Source of the DNA: Planctomycetaceae bacterium
GTDB taxonomy: Bacteria > Planctomycetota > Planctomycetia > Planctomycetales > Planctomycetaceae
Length of the DNA: 64,000 nucleotides
NCBI GenBank assembly: GCA_014762625.1
Contig: JABURQ010000063.1
Coordinates: 1-64,000, forward strand
Reading direction: 5' to 3'
Shown here: one piece after another, positions 55,053 through 63,786 of the stretch
Position numbering within the stretch: position 1 is the stretch's first letter
How the letters are laid out: each line of letters begins with the position of its first letter
Position numbers and translations under genes: made by a program
Notes under the pieces: model-generated
The model's input: the letters and a program-made list of their open reading frames with translations, nothing else
The model's database searches: none
What the model was told of the DNA's origin: nothing

Positions 55053-57326
55053 TTAAACCAAACCACTCTTCTTCCGCAAAAACCACTCGGACGAGATTAC
55101 CACCACGAACAGCAGCATGACGTAACTATTGTCCCACAAGGAGGTTCGACGAATCTCAGTCAGCTCTAGGCTCGGCAGACGCTCTTCCTGTAGCTGCTGG
55201 AGATAATCGTCGAGATCCTCCGGAAGAATCATCGATCCGCCGCTCAATTTCGCAATTTCTTCCAGAAGTTGATAATCGGCAGCCGGATTATCGAGTTCGG
55301 GATCCCCCGCATCGATCAGAAAACGGGTCCAGGCGGTCGGCCCGACCGGTTGACCATCGACGGTCGCATCGACCTTCACCCAGTAATCTCCCGGCTGCTC
55401 GGTCTCATTGATTTCGACGGTCCGTTCGCCACCCGTTCCCTGCAACGGAGGAGAAAGTTCCTGACCGTCGGGAGTGAGGACCGAAACTTTGAAGACGGCA
55501 TTGTCGAGCGGCTCTCCCTGTTCGTTGCGGGCTCCGAAGGTGACGGGGACTCGCTGGCCCTGTCGAAAGTTTCTTGGTTCGACGCGAGCCCAGACAGAGG
55601 AATCGCCGTCGTATTCTTTCCGCGCCAGCCACAGAATCACCTGCTGCCAGAAGCGGGTATGTTCTTTCTCAAAACCGTTCAGATGCCACAGCCAGGTCGT
55701 GTCACCGGCGAATGCCAGTACGCGTCCACGACCGAACTCGCTCGCAAACAGCAACGGCGCGCCGTCTTCGCTTTCCGCCAGAACTTCCACCAGGGCATGC
55801 CGGCGTTGCAGTTTGTTGGCCTTTTGCAACGGCGGTAATTTGGTCCAAATGTCGTTCGGATTCGTCGCGTTATCAAGACGCATCAGATAGTGCGTCCGTC
55901 CGCGAGCAGTCGGCAGCATTTGCAAATCACGGAAGTAATGCAGATCGGGCGAGACACGACCGTCCGATCGCTCCGATGGTTTGACCTGCACCGGCAACAA
56001 TTCTTCCAAAGGCGTCCCCGCATAGCCTCCCGGTCCAAAACTTCGTAAGCCCCCCAGCATGATGAAGCCGGCTCCGTCTTCGGAAACTCGTTTCGAGAGC
56101 GACTCCATCTGCTGTTGAGTCAACAATTCGGCGGGAATATCTCCAATCATATAGACGTCGAATCGGTCCGGCTCGAACCATTCATCGGGGAGACGGTTTT
56201 TGGATTTGAGGGCTCCGAGGTACATCAGGTTCGATTCGATCTGAATCTGTTCGGTTCCGCCGACTTTGAGAATGTATTTGGCTTCGGGGGGAATTGAGTG
56301 CAGATAGGCGACCCGAATGCCTCCCTTCTGGACGGTGATAATCGTTTCGCGGAAGTTGTTGACGGTTTTGACTTCCTTGTTGAGCGGTTCCGCTTCGACG
56401 CGGATTTTGAACTCTCCCGTCATCTGCGGTGTGAAGCTGAGATCGACCGTCTGGACCTCGTTGGACGTCTTCACGGTCACTTCCTTCACCGGACGGTCGT
56501 CGCCAGAGATCGGAGCCAGGCTCATCGTGCCGACCGTTCCGGGTGACTGGAACTGGCGCTCTTCGACCATCAGCTTCACGCGAACTTTCCGCCCCGCGGC
56601 TCCCATCGCTCGCAAGCGAACCGCCACGGGAATGGTCGTGTTCTCAAAAGCGATCGGATCGACGAACATTTCTTCGACCACCAGATCGAGTGCGTTTTCA
56701 CTTTGCCCGGTGCCGCCGAACGGAACGGGATGAATGGGAATGCGTTGCTCTCCATACCGTAAAGCGACGATTCTGGGGTCGGTGTTGAGAGGGGCGAACG
56801 CCCGTTGCGCCCCGTCGGTCATCATTAACACGCCGACCACACGTTCGCGGGTCGCCTGCTGTAACAGTTCTTCGAGACTCGCACCGACAGCCGTCTGCTC
56901 GCCGTCGGCCAGTAGTTCCAGTTGTTCGCGCGGGTTCAGTGTTTCATCAAAGTCAAAGCGTTGGATCGTCACCTTTTCGGAGAGTTCTTTCAGGGTCTCG
57001 TCGTTCTCCGCGAGCGTGTTCAGCAAAGCTTGACGTCGGGAAATCGATCCGGGACCGTCGGGCGTTTCCATACTGCGCGACGAATCGCCGACGATCATCA
57101 ACACCATCCCCTCGGTTTCGCTTGAGGTAAATTCAAATGACGGTCGCAGAAAGAGAAACAGCAGAATCAACAGCGCGACTACCCGCAATCCAAGTAACAT
57201 TTTTCCGCGTAGCGGCGAGAGCCGCGTCAATTTCGACCGGTAACTCCACCAGATCACGAAACCGAGCGCAGCCGCAATCAGCAGCGTCAACGGCCAGGTC
57301 GTGATGGGAGAGAACACCAGTTTCAT
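55053..57326 (-). CDS. vWA / GATase-like membrane protein (copy 3)
   Basis: 757 residues; AAAGGAG lies about 13 nt ahead of the ATG. Two membrane helices (about 8-28 and 43-62), MIDAS DSSRS at 81-85, MMTDGAQ near 167, then a beta-sandwich. Next comes a GATase-like segment with GAGFIMLGGLRSFGPGG (about 425-442), the best conserved of the three copies but with no Cys-His-Glu triad. The terminal helix ends ISSEWFLRKKSGLV. It is placed between the BatA-like and DUF4175-like genes, with gaps of 19 and 88 bp. Confidence 0.9.
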   Translation of the reverse strand: MKLVFSPITTWPLTLLIAAALGFVIWWSYRSKLTRLSPLRGKMLLGLRVVALLILLFLFLRPSFEFTSSETEGMVLMIVGDSSRSMETPDGPGSISRRQALLNTLAENDETLKELSEKVTIQRFDFDETLNPREQLELLADGEQTAVGASLEELLQQATRERVVGVLMMTDGAQRAFAPLNTDPRIVALRYGEQRIPIHPVPFGGTGQSENALDLVVEEMFVDPIAFENTTIPVAVRLRAMGAAGRKVRVKLMVEERQFQSPGTVGTMSLAPISGDDRPVKEVTVKTSNEVQTVDLSFTPQMTGEFKIRVEAEPLNKEVKTVNNFRETIITVQKGGIRVAYLHSIPPEAKYILKVGGTEQIQIESNLMYLGALKSKNRLPDEWFEPDRFDVYMIGDIPAELLTQQQMESLSKRVSEDGAGFIMLGGLRSFGPGGYAGTPLEELLPVQVKPSERSDGRVSPDLHYFRDLQMLPTARGRTHYLMRLDNATNPNDIWTKLPPLQKANKLQRRHALVEVLAESEDGAPLLFASEFGRGRVLAFAGDTTWLWHLNGFEKEHTRFWQQVILWLARKEYDGDSSVWARVEPRNFRQGQRVPVTFGARNEQGEPLDNAVFKVSVLTPDGQELSPPLQGTGGERTVEINETEQPGDYWVKVDATVDGQPVGPTAWTRFLIDAGDPELDNPAADYQLLEEIAKLSGGSMILPEDLDDYLQQLQEERLPSLELTEIRRTSLWDNSYVMLLFVVVISSEWFLRKKSGLV

Positions 57327-57345
57327 CGCGGTCGCGAAACTCCTT

Positions 57346-59769
57346 TCAGGCGGCTTGTTTGAGGGCGGAAGAGGGAGACGCCGCGGATGTCAAATCGTCG
57401 TCGTAAAAGCGATTGGCGATCACCTGTTCCAGCGCGAATAGAATCGTCGCCAGCAGGATCAGCAACGGCACCATCTCCTGTCCCAAGCGACGACTGCGAA
57501 CGACCGGTTCCAGTTCTTCCAGCGATCGCGCGACGCCGAACCGACCTTCCCCGAACAGATCGATCAGCTCCCCTGAAGTGAGTCGGGCGAGATTCGACTC
57601 CGCCTCGGGAAGATTGGCGGAAAAGGCCACGCGATATCCATTCGGTTTGGAACGGACGTCGTAATGCCCGGCCTGTTCGAGACGCCCGAGCGATAACTGT
57701 TCGGCGCCCGGTTCGAGATCCCCGCCCGTCTGCTGAAGGCCCGGCGTCCGGAACAGATACTGGCTGAAGTCGCGATCTTGCGGCAACGGGACAACGACCG
57801 ATTCCCCAACCTGAAAGTTATACGTGAGCATGTCGCGCGGACGGAGTGCTTGCAGCATTAAATCAGAAAGGATGAAAAACGCCGGTCCGGAGAAAAACAA
57901 ATCGTTCCAGTCTCCCGGCTCGATGGAGGTCGTCAGCATCAGCACCCGTCCGCGACCGAGCGAACGTTCCAGCAGCGCCGGGGAGTGATCGGAATTCGTA
58001 AAAGGGACGATCACGCGGGCATCGTCGGCGACATCCACTTTCCAGCGCCACCTGACTTCCGCTCCCACCAGGCCGTCCGGGACCAATAATCCCTCCGCCT
58101 TCGCGACTAGCGGATGATCGTTGTTGCCGAAATCGAGGAACTCGGGAGGGGTGAACTTCAAAAACGCAGCCGGCAATCCGGGTAACACGTTCTTCGCGGC
58201 CACCGACTGACGATAGCTGAGCGGGTCGAGCGTTTTATACCCTAACGAGACAAACAGGCCGCCTCCCGCAGAGACAAACTTCTCCAGCCGAGCCCATGAA
58301 GCCTCCGAGACTTTCTCGGCACTCAGCAGGCAGACGATATCAAAATTCGGTAATTCGAGACGCTCCAACGCGGCGGGAGGTTGTTTGGATACTTGATATC
58401 GCAGTTTTTCCAGCATTGTGGAGAACAGCTCACGCCGGTCGCGATCCTGCGATACGACCAGCACGCGCGAAGCGTCGGTCACTTTCGCGGTAAATGCGCG
58501 TTGATTATCAAACAGCATGGGATCCGAAGAGACGAGACGCAGTTCCCCTTCGAGATATCCCGGTCGCTGTGCCTTCAGCGGAAACTCGACGATCGCTCCT
58601 CCCTCTTCCGAAAGAGAGACATCCTGTCGTCCCTGTTTGGTCATTTCGCCCGAGCCGTAACGCGTGAACAATTCGACGGTCTGGGTATCGTTGTTGATTT
58701 CTGAGGAGAAAAGTTCGGCGCGGATCACGAGCGTGGAATCATTCGAGGCCGTTTCCGCAGACAACTGCGGATGTGAGAGGGTGATATTCCGCGAACTGAT
58801 CGCACTCACATCGACCAGATAAACGGCCAGCCACGGATTCTCCTCCATCAGGTTGCTTAACGCGACCGAAGACGACATCCGCCACTGATGGACGGCCAGA
58901 TCGGTGAAGATATAAATCTCACGTAGGTAGCGGTCGTTGCCGGCACTGTCCGCCGTCGCTCCCATCTCTTCCAGAATCCGTTCCCGATCGCGGACCTGCA
59001 AATCGATCGCCGCCTGCACGCGGCGGTCGAGCGTATCCGACATCTGGATGATTTTCAGTTGATCGATACGGTCGCGTGCTGCGGTCGAGTCACTCAGAAA
59101 GACGGCGGGATCGGTCGAGCCGTTATGCGTGACCGAAAGCTGACTTCCGGTCGGAAGTCGCGAGAGGAGTTGTTGAGCCAGTTCCTGAGCCGACTCGAGC
59201 CGGGTGAGATTCTGTTCTCGATATTCCATACTGGGCGAGACATCGAACAGCAGCACCGCCGAGACCGGAAAGTTTTCCTGAATCGGCGATTGCGGATCTT
59301 TCCACTGCGCGACAATCCGCGAGCCGTACGGCCAAAGGAACAGCAGCAGAAACAACACAAACGCCACGGCCCCCAGCAGGCTCCGTAAAGTCGTCTGTCG
59401 GGAACGGAATTCGGACGTCGAAAGAGATCGGTTTTTCCAGACGTGACTGAACCAGCGTTCGACGGCAATCGCCGCGACGACAATCATCGCCAGACGAAAA
59501 TAGTCTCCCCCCGTCAGTCCATAATCGGCAGCCGGTAATGTAGGCCGCGCCAACGCCAGCACAATCACAGCAATCAACAGGATTCTCAACAGCAATAACC
59601 AGAGATGCTTGAGCTTCATCCGCCGCGTGTTCGACTTCTTGGAGAGCATCAACAGTCGCAGCGCGGGGAAAGGGAGCTTCTTTGGTTTATTGCGCAACAG
59701 GAGATGCAGAATGACCGGAATCGCGGTCAAACCGAGGCCGAACAGAATGGCGGCGTTGAGAAACGTCAT
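57346..59769 (-). CDS. BatA-like membrane protein with vWA domain (copy 3)
   Basis: 807 residues. The BatA N-terminus (AIPVILHLLLRNKPKKLPFPALRLL) and Leu-rich helix are followed by two further membrane helices (about 90-105 and 130-147) that copies 1 and 2 lack. MIDAS DVSPS is at 176-180. A GATase-like part has LVVSQDRDRRELFSTML and GGGLFVSLGY. The terminal helix ends in ALEQVIANRFY, similar to copy 1. First gene of the minus-strand operon 59769 to 51575. No moxR or DUF58 is adjacent. Confidence 0.9.
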   Translation of the reverse strand: MTFLNAAILFGLGLTAIPVILHLLLRNKPKKLPFPALRLLMLSKKSNTRRMKLKHLWLLLLRILLIAVIVLALARPTLPAADYGLTGGDYFRLAMIVVAAIAVERWFSHVWKNRSLSTSEFRSRQTTLRSLLGAVAFVLFLLLFLWPYGSRIVAQWKDPQSPIQENFPVSAVLLFDVSPSMEYREQNLTRLESAQELAQQLLSRLPTGSQLSVTHNGSTDPAVFLSDSTAARDRIDQLKIIQMSDTLDRRVQAAIDLQVRDRERILEEMGATADSAGNDRYLREIYIFTDLAVHQWRMSSSVALSNLMEENPWLAVYLVDVSAISSRNITLSHPQLSAETASNDSTLVIRAELFSSEINNDTQTVELFTRYGSGEMTKQGRQDVSLSEEGGAIVEFPLKAQRPGYLEGELRLVSSDPMLFDNQRAFTAKVTDASRVLVVSQDRDRRELFSTMLEKLRYQVSKQPPAALERLELPNFDIVCLLSAEKVSEASWARLEKFVSAGGGLFVSLGYKTLDPLSYRQSVAAKNVLPGLPAAFLKFTPPEFLDFGNNDHPLVAKAEGLLVPDGLVGAEVRWRWKVDVADDARVIVPFTNSDHSPALLERSLGRGRVLMLTTSIEPGDWNDLFFSGPAFFILSDLMLQALRPRDMLTYNFQVGESVVVPLPQDRDFSQYLFRTPGLQQTGGDLEPGAEQLSLGRLEQAGHYDVRSKPNGYRVAFSANLPEAESNLARLTSGELIDLFGEGRFGVARSLEELEPVVRSRRLGQEMVPLLILLATILFALEQVIANRFYDDDLTSAASPSSALKQAA

Positions 59770-59867
59770 GTCAGCATCCGTCCCGTGTTACTCCTTACGT
59801 GGATTCATTTTAGAGAGAATCGACCGCGAGAGCATCCCCAGTGTGGGGAAACCTGCGTGAATACGGG

Positions 59868-60120
59868 CAGAGGGTTTTGACGCAAAGGCGGGAAGGCGTA
59901 AAGAAACGCAGAGAAATCAAAATGGGTAGCCTCGTTTGCTCCCCAAATGGTGTGACGAAATCACAAGAAGCCAAATGCCATTCCATAATCCGCAATCATA
60001 GATCCCAAATGGAGTGGGGTGGCTGGGGACGACCGCAGGTAGCCCCCAGATTGAGGACCACGAATTTCGCGAATCACACGAATGGAATTTTAACTCACGC
60101 GGCGGCGCAGAGATGCGGGG
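59868..60120. repeat. Relic of dispersed repeats without a gene
   Basis: The 355-bp gap from 59770 to 60125 holds no convincing gene. Two pieces look like dispersed-repeat fragments: 59873-59912 (TTTTGACGCAAAGGCGGGAAG and on, ending AACGCAGAG) and 60055-60084 (ACCACGAATTTCGCGAATCAC). The latter resembles in style the CCGCGGATCACGCGGATTTC ends of the repeat that flanks the GxxExxY gene at 5085-5435. Such motifs commonly accompany GxxExxY genes, but none is present here. Confidence 0.4.
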
Positions 60121-60125
60121 GTTTT

Positions 60126-60551
60126 TCAGTCTGCTTCCTCAGCTAACTCAATTCCTTTCCACTCACACCAGTCCCTCAAGGACTTTTCTATCTGTGAATT
60201 TTCAAAATCGTACCATTCCTGCAACAACCCCTGTCTTTCGAGCAAATCCTTGAATCGACGGTACGCTCCCCGGCTACGAAAAATTGTTCTGATTTCGTTT
60301 TCGAGTTCCGACTCTTGTCCTGCTGCGAACTCGTAGACCAGATTGTTGCCGAGATCGAGATCGTATTTGTTAGGAAGATCGACCAGTTCATGCGGATGGT
60401 CTTCGGGGGGATATTCACTGAGTTCCGAATCGAGATCTGAATAAATATAGATTTCGCCGGTTCCGAGACAGACCTGAGCCTGGATGTCGCCATCGGGAGA
60501 GAACGAGATCATTTCGTAAGCATCCAGAATTTTGGCAAAAGAGTGTTTCAT
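60126..60551 (-). CDS. UPF0158 family protein
   Basis: 141 residues, acidic and without signal peptide. Features fit UPF0158: an N-terminal ILDAYEMISF strand-helix, a conserved ALDLGNNLVYEF-like segment (here DLDLGNNLVYEFAAG), then RSRGAYRRFKDLLERQGLLQEWYDFEN and a final WCEWKGIEL. The function of the family is unknown. Single gene next to repeat fragments. Confidence 0.82.
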   Translation of the reverse strand: MKHSFAKILDAYEMISFSPDGDIQAQVCLGTGEIYIYSDLDSELSEYPPEDHPHELVDLPNKYDLDLGNNLVYEFAAGQESELENEIRTIFRSRGAYRRFKDLLERQGLLQEWYDFENSQIEKSLRDWCEWKGIELAEEAD

Positions 60552-60673
60552 ATCGGGTTCTCACTTTCTGGTATTTACTCTGAGAGTCTGTCTACAAAAT
60601 TGAACTCTCGGATGATTCCCCCTTCGTGATCACACTCTATGCTTTCTTCAAACTCAAAACTCAACACTTAAAA

Positions 60674-61528
60674 CTACGACTCCCTCCCCGGTTTGGGCAA
60701 GTTGTGAGGTTCGACCAGTTTGCCGTAGAACTCCGGACGCCGGTCGGCTAAGCGGTCGATCGAATGTTTGCCGGGAATACGTTCGACCCGTTTCTTCCGC
60801 GCGGCGGCTGGATCGATCTCTGCGTAGAGAATTGTCTCGTCTCGATGATCGGCAACCGCCAGTGTCTCTCCCGCCACGCCGCAGATGCGACTGCCGCCGA
60901 TGAAGTCGTAGCCTCGTTCGTGACCGACACGATTGACGGCCGCGTAATAGATGCCGTTTTCCATCGCGCGGGTGTTAATGGCGTGGGCGGCGACGTGCTC
61001 GGCTCCCGGCGGCCAGTTGGTCGGGAGGGCGATCAGGTCGGCTCCACAAAGTGTCAGTTCGCGCGACGATTCGGGAAACGCCGAGTCGTAACAGATATTC
61101 AGACCGACTTTGATATCTCCCGTATCAACGACATCGAAAGGACGATCGCCGAACGTGGACCATTGATCGACGCCCAGAAATGGCAGATGAACTTTGCGAT
61201 AGGTGCCGAGAATTCCTTCTCCATTCACCATGACCGCCGCATTGAAGACATTCTCATCGCCCGTCGGTTCCAGCATGCCGAAGATTGCCATGCCGCCGAG
61301 TTCCGCGCAGGCTTCAATCATCGCCTGCACGCTCGGTCCGGGAATTTGCTCGGCGTATTGTCGGGCTTCCGCGAGCGAGTCGAAACAGTACCCAGTCAGT
61401 GCGCATTCGGGGAAGATTGTGATCTCAGCTCCCTCCGAACGGGTTTCTCTGAGACGTTCGATCATCTTGTCGAGATTCTCCCGCACTTGACCGAGAGAAA
61501 CATCCATTTGTACGCCAGCAATTTTCAT
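60674..61528 (-). CDS. Carbon-nitrogen hydrolase (nitrilase superfamily)
   Basis: 284 residues. The Glu-Lys-Cys triad is complete: E41 (FPECALTGY), K112 (YRKVHLPF) and C146 (NICYDSAFPE). Such enzymes hydrolyse amides, nitriles or carbamyl compounds in the cytoplasm; the substrate is not evident. The C-terminus (RRPEFYGKLVEPH) is typical of the beta-ureidopropionase/omega-amidase-like group. It is divergent from the following sulfatase. Confidence 0.93.
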   Translation of the reverse strand: MKIAGVQMDVSLGQVRENLDKMIERLRETRSEGAEITIFPECALTGYCFDSLAEARQYAEQIPGPSVQAMIEACAELGGMAIFGMLEPTGDENVFNAAVMVNGEGILGTYRKVHLPFLGVDQWSTFGDRPFDVVDTGDIKVGLNICYDSAFPESSRELTLCGADLIALPTNWPPGAEHVAAHAINTRAMENGIYYAAVNRVGHERGYDFIGGSRICGVAGETLAVADHRDETILYAEIDPAAARKKRVERIPGKHSIDRLADRRPEFYGKLVEPHNLPKPGRES

Positions 61529-61710
61529 CGTTCACACACTCTCTGAATTTCCATACTTGCAATGGGACGGAGCTTCCCCTGAAGATGGAGAAACAACCCG
61601 CGAAAAGATTCATTGTATGATCAGTTTGACTGGGGGCTGCGTTTCGCTCGGTCCGCCAACCAGCCGATTACGATCTTGATTTAATTCACTCAATACACAT
61701 TCCGCAAAAT

Positions 61711-61737
61711 CAGCCGCTGGGCACTAGCCCACGGTTA
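61711..61737. repeat. REP-like imperfect hairpin
   Basis: CCGCTGGGC-ACTA-GCCCACGG (61714-61734) folds back with one bulged base. I recall closely similar GC-rich hairpins as recurrent in planctomycete intergenic DNA, but only one good copy is in this window; a distorted one may be at 60034-60050. It lies 22 bp ahead of the downstream sulfatase ATG, so it could affect translation. Confidence 0.45.
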
Positions 61738-61758
61738 CCACACATCAAGGATAACCGA

Positions 61759-63243
61759 ATGCGTTCTTTATTGCTGCTCACTCTACTGATTCTCTGTTCG
61801 CCGTTCCTCTCCAGCAGTTCGGCACAAGAGGTTCCCCAACGACCGAACATCCTGTTCGCGATCTCGGATGACCAGTCGTATCCGCACGCCGGTGCGTACG
61901 GCGACAAGGGCGTGAACACTCCCGCTTTCGACCGCATTGCAAAAGAGGGAGCTCTGTTTCATACCTGCCTCGCCGGCTCTCCCGGATGCAGTCCCTCGCG
62001 AGCCGCCCTGTTAACTGGTCGGCATACCTGGGAGATCGAACAGGCGGGGACACACGCGAGTTCCTTCCCGATCACCTATCAGGTCTATCCGGATATTCTG
62101 GAACAGGCCGGGTATTTTGTCGGCTATACCGGAAAAGGTTGGGGACCGGGTAACTGGAAAACGAGCGGTCGTGAGCGAAATCCCTGCGGACCGTCTTTCG
62201 GGAAGTTCAAAATGAAGTCTCCTGCCGGAATCAGTGCAAACGATTACGCGGCAAACTTTGAAGCATTCCTGAAAAAAAAACCGGACGATCAGCCGTTCTG
62301 TTTCTGGTATGGATGTCACGAACCGCATCGGGGTTATAAAAAAGGAATCGGACTGGAACAGGGCAAGAAACTGGAGGATGCAACCGTTCCATCTTTTCTT
62401 CCCGACACTCCGGAAATTCGTAGCGACATTCTCGATTACTATGTGGAAATTGAATGGTTCGATCAGCACCTCGCCCGCATTCTCAAAACACTCGAAGAAC
62501 GCGACGAACTCGACAACACCCTGATCGTCGCGACCGCCGATAACGGCAGGCCGTTCCCGCGTGCCAAAGCGAACGGCTACGAATACGGCGTTCATGTGCC
62601 GCTCGCGATTCGCTATCCGAAACGCATTCCCGCCAGTCTTGATGTCAAACAGCCAGTCGATTTCGTCGACCTGGCGCCGACGATGCTCGACGCCGCGGGA
62701 ATCTTTCCGACGATTGCGATGAGTGGTGCAAGCCTGTTTCCGCTGATAAACGGTGAGGTCAACGACCTCGGACCGGCGTTCTCCGCTCGCGAGCGACATT
62801 CGTCATCGCGGCATAACAATCTGACCTACCCGATTCGCTCGATGCGAACCGACGACTTTCTATTGATCTGGAATCCGCGACCGAGTCGCTGGCCCGCAGG
62901 ACATCCGGCGGGATTCAAGGGGGACAAATTCGGCTATTACGACATCGACGGCTGCCCTTCGAAAACCTTCCTCTGGGAGAACCGTAACGATCCCAAACTC
63001 GGAGAGTATTTCCATCTGGCGGTCGATAAACGTCCCGAGTGGGAATTGTACGCTGCGGAATCCGATCCGGGAAATCTGGTCAATCTGGCGGAGGATTCCC
63101 AATACAAATCGCGCTTCGAAGAACTTAAAAACACCATGCTGGATTATCTCGAGAAAACGGGGGACCCGCGCGTCCTCAATGGCGGCGACATCTACGAAGA
63201 GTACATCCGCTATTCGCATATCCGTGAGTTCCCCGCGGATTGA
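61759..63243 (+). CDS. Secreted sulfatase (heparan-sulfatase-like, Cys class)
   Basis: 494 residues; AAGGA precedes the ATG. Signal peptide 1-22 (SSAQ). The formylglycine motif CSPSR is at residues 77-81, followed by AALLTGRH; metal ligands are in AISDDQSYPHAGAYG and TADNGRPFPR. The compact C-terminus with RPEWELYAAESDPGNLVNLAED is typical of N-sulfoglucosamine sulfohydrolase-like (S1_8) sulfatases, though substrate remains inference. It differs strongly from the sulfatase at 5815-7344, so the two are not recent duplicates. Confidence 0.93.
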   Translation: MRSLLLLTLLILCSPFLSSSSAQEVPQRPNILFAISDDQSYPHAGAYGDKGVNTPAFDRIAKEGALFHTCLAGSPGCSPSRAALLTGRHTWEIEQAGTHASSFPITYQVYPDILEQAGYFVGYTGKGWGPGNWKTSGRERNPCGPSFGKFKMKSPAGISANDYAANFEAFLKKKPDDQPFCFWYGCHEPHRGYKKGIGLEQGKKLEDATVPSFLPDTPEIRSDILDYYVEIEWFDQHLARILKTLEERDELDNTLIVATADNGRPFPRAKANGYEYGVHVPLAIRYPKRIPASLDVKQPVDFVDLAPTMLDAAGIFPTIAMSGASLFPLINGEVNDLGPAFSARERHSSSRHNNLTYPIRSMRTDDFLLIWNPRPSRWPAGHPAGFKGDKFGYYDIDGCPSKTFLWENRNDPKLGEYFHLAVDKRPEWELYAAESDPGNLVNLAEDSQYKSRFEELKNTMLDYLEKTGDPRVLNGGDIYEEYIRYSHIREFPAD

Positions 63244-63281
63244 AGGAATTTTCTCACTCCGTTGGACACCTGGAGAACATC

Positions 63282-63782
63282 ATGCAGGCTCGCGATGTGT
63301 TGATCGCCAATATCGAGTTGGGCAATCAATTAGTCATCCCGCTGTTTGAGGATTTGAAAGACGCTCCTCTGGAACGAACGCTTCCTGAGGGAGGGAACCA
63401 CGCCCATTGGATGCTGGGACATCTGCTGCTGAGTGAAGCGCAAATGTGTCGGGTGTTCGCGATGGGAGAAGAAAATCCTTACGCAGACTGGAATTCGTTC
63501 TTCAAAGGAGGAACGTCCGCCGATCCGGAAGGAAAGGGATATCCGCCGTATGAACAGTTGCTGGAGAAATATCGGCACGAACGCGCCCATACCATCTCGA
63601 TCTTAGAGGGACTTTCCGAGGCCGACCTGGACGCCAGACCCGCGATTGTGAAAGAGGAATATGAAGCGTTTTTCCCGAACAAAGCCGCCGTCTTCATCCT
63701 GAACGCCAATCATCCCTTCATGCATTACGGCCAGTTGGCCGACATTCGTCGGCGTCTGGGACGCGATATTCTGATGGCGTAG
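63282..63782 (+). CDS. DinB-like four-helix protein
   Basis: 166 residues from the ATG at 63282, preceded by CTGGAGA; an in-frame TTG at 63240 is less likely. Four helices with DinB-type metal-site histidines: HAHWMLGHLLLSEAQM and HPFMHYGQLADIRRRLG. Related proteins include thiol transferases and many of unknown role. It is directly downstream of the sulfatase and probably co-transcribed with it. Confidence 0.85.
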   Translation: MQARDVLIANIELGNQLVIPLFEDLKDAPLERTLPEGGNHAHWMLGHLLLSEAQMCRVFAMGEENPYADWNSFFKGGTSADPEGKGYPPYEQLLEKYRHERAHTISILEGLSEADLDARPAIVKEEYEAFFPNKAAVFILNANHPFMHYGQLADIRRRLGRDILMA

Positions 63783-63786
63783 TGTG

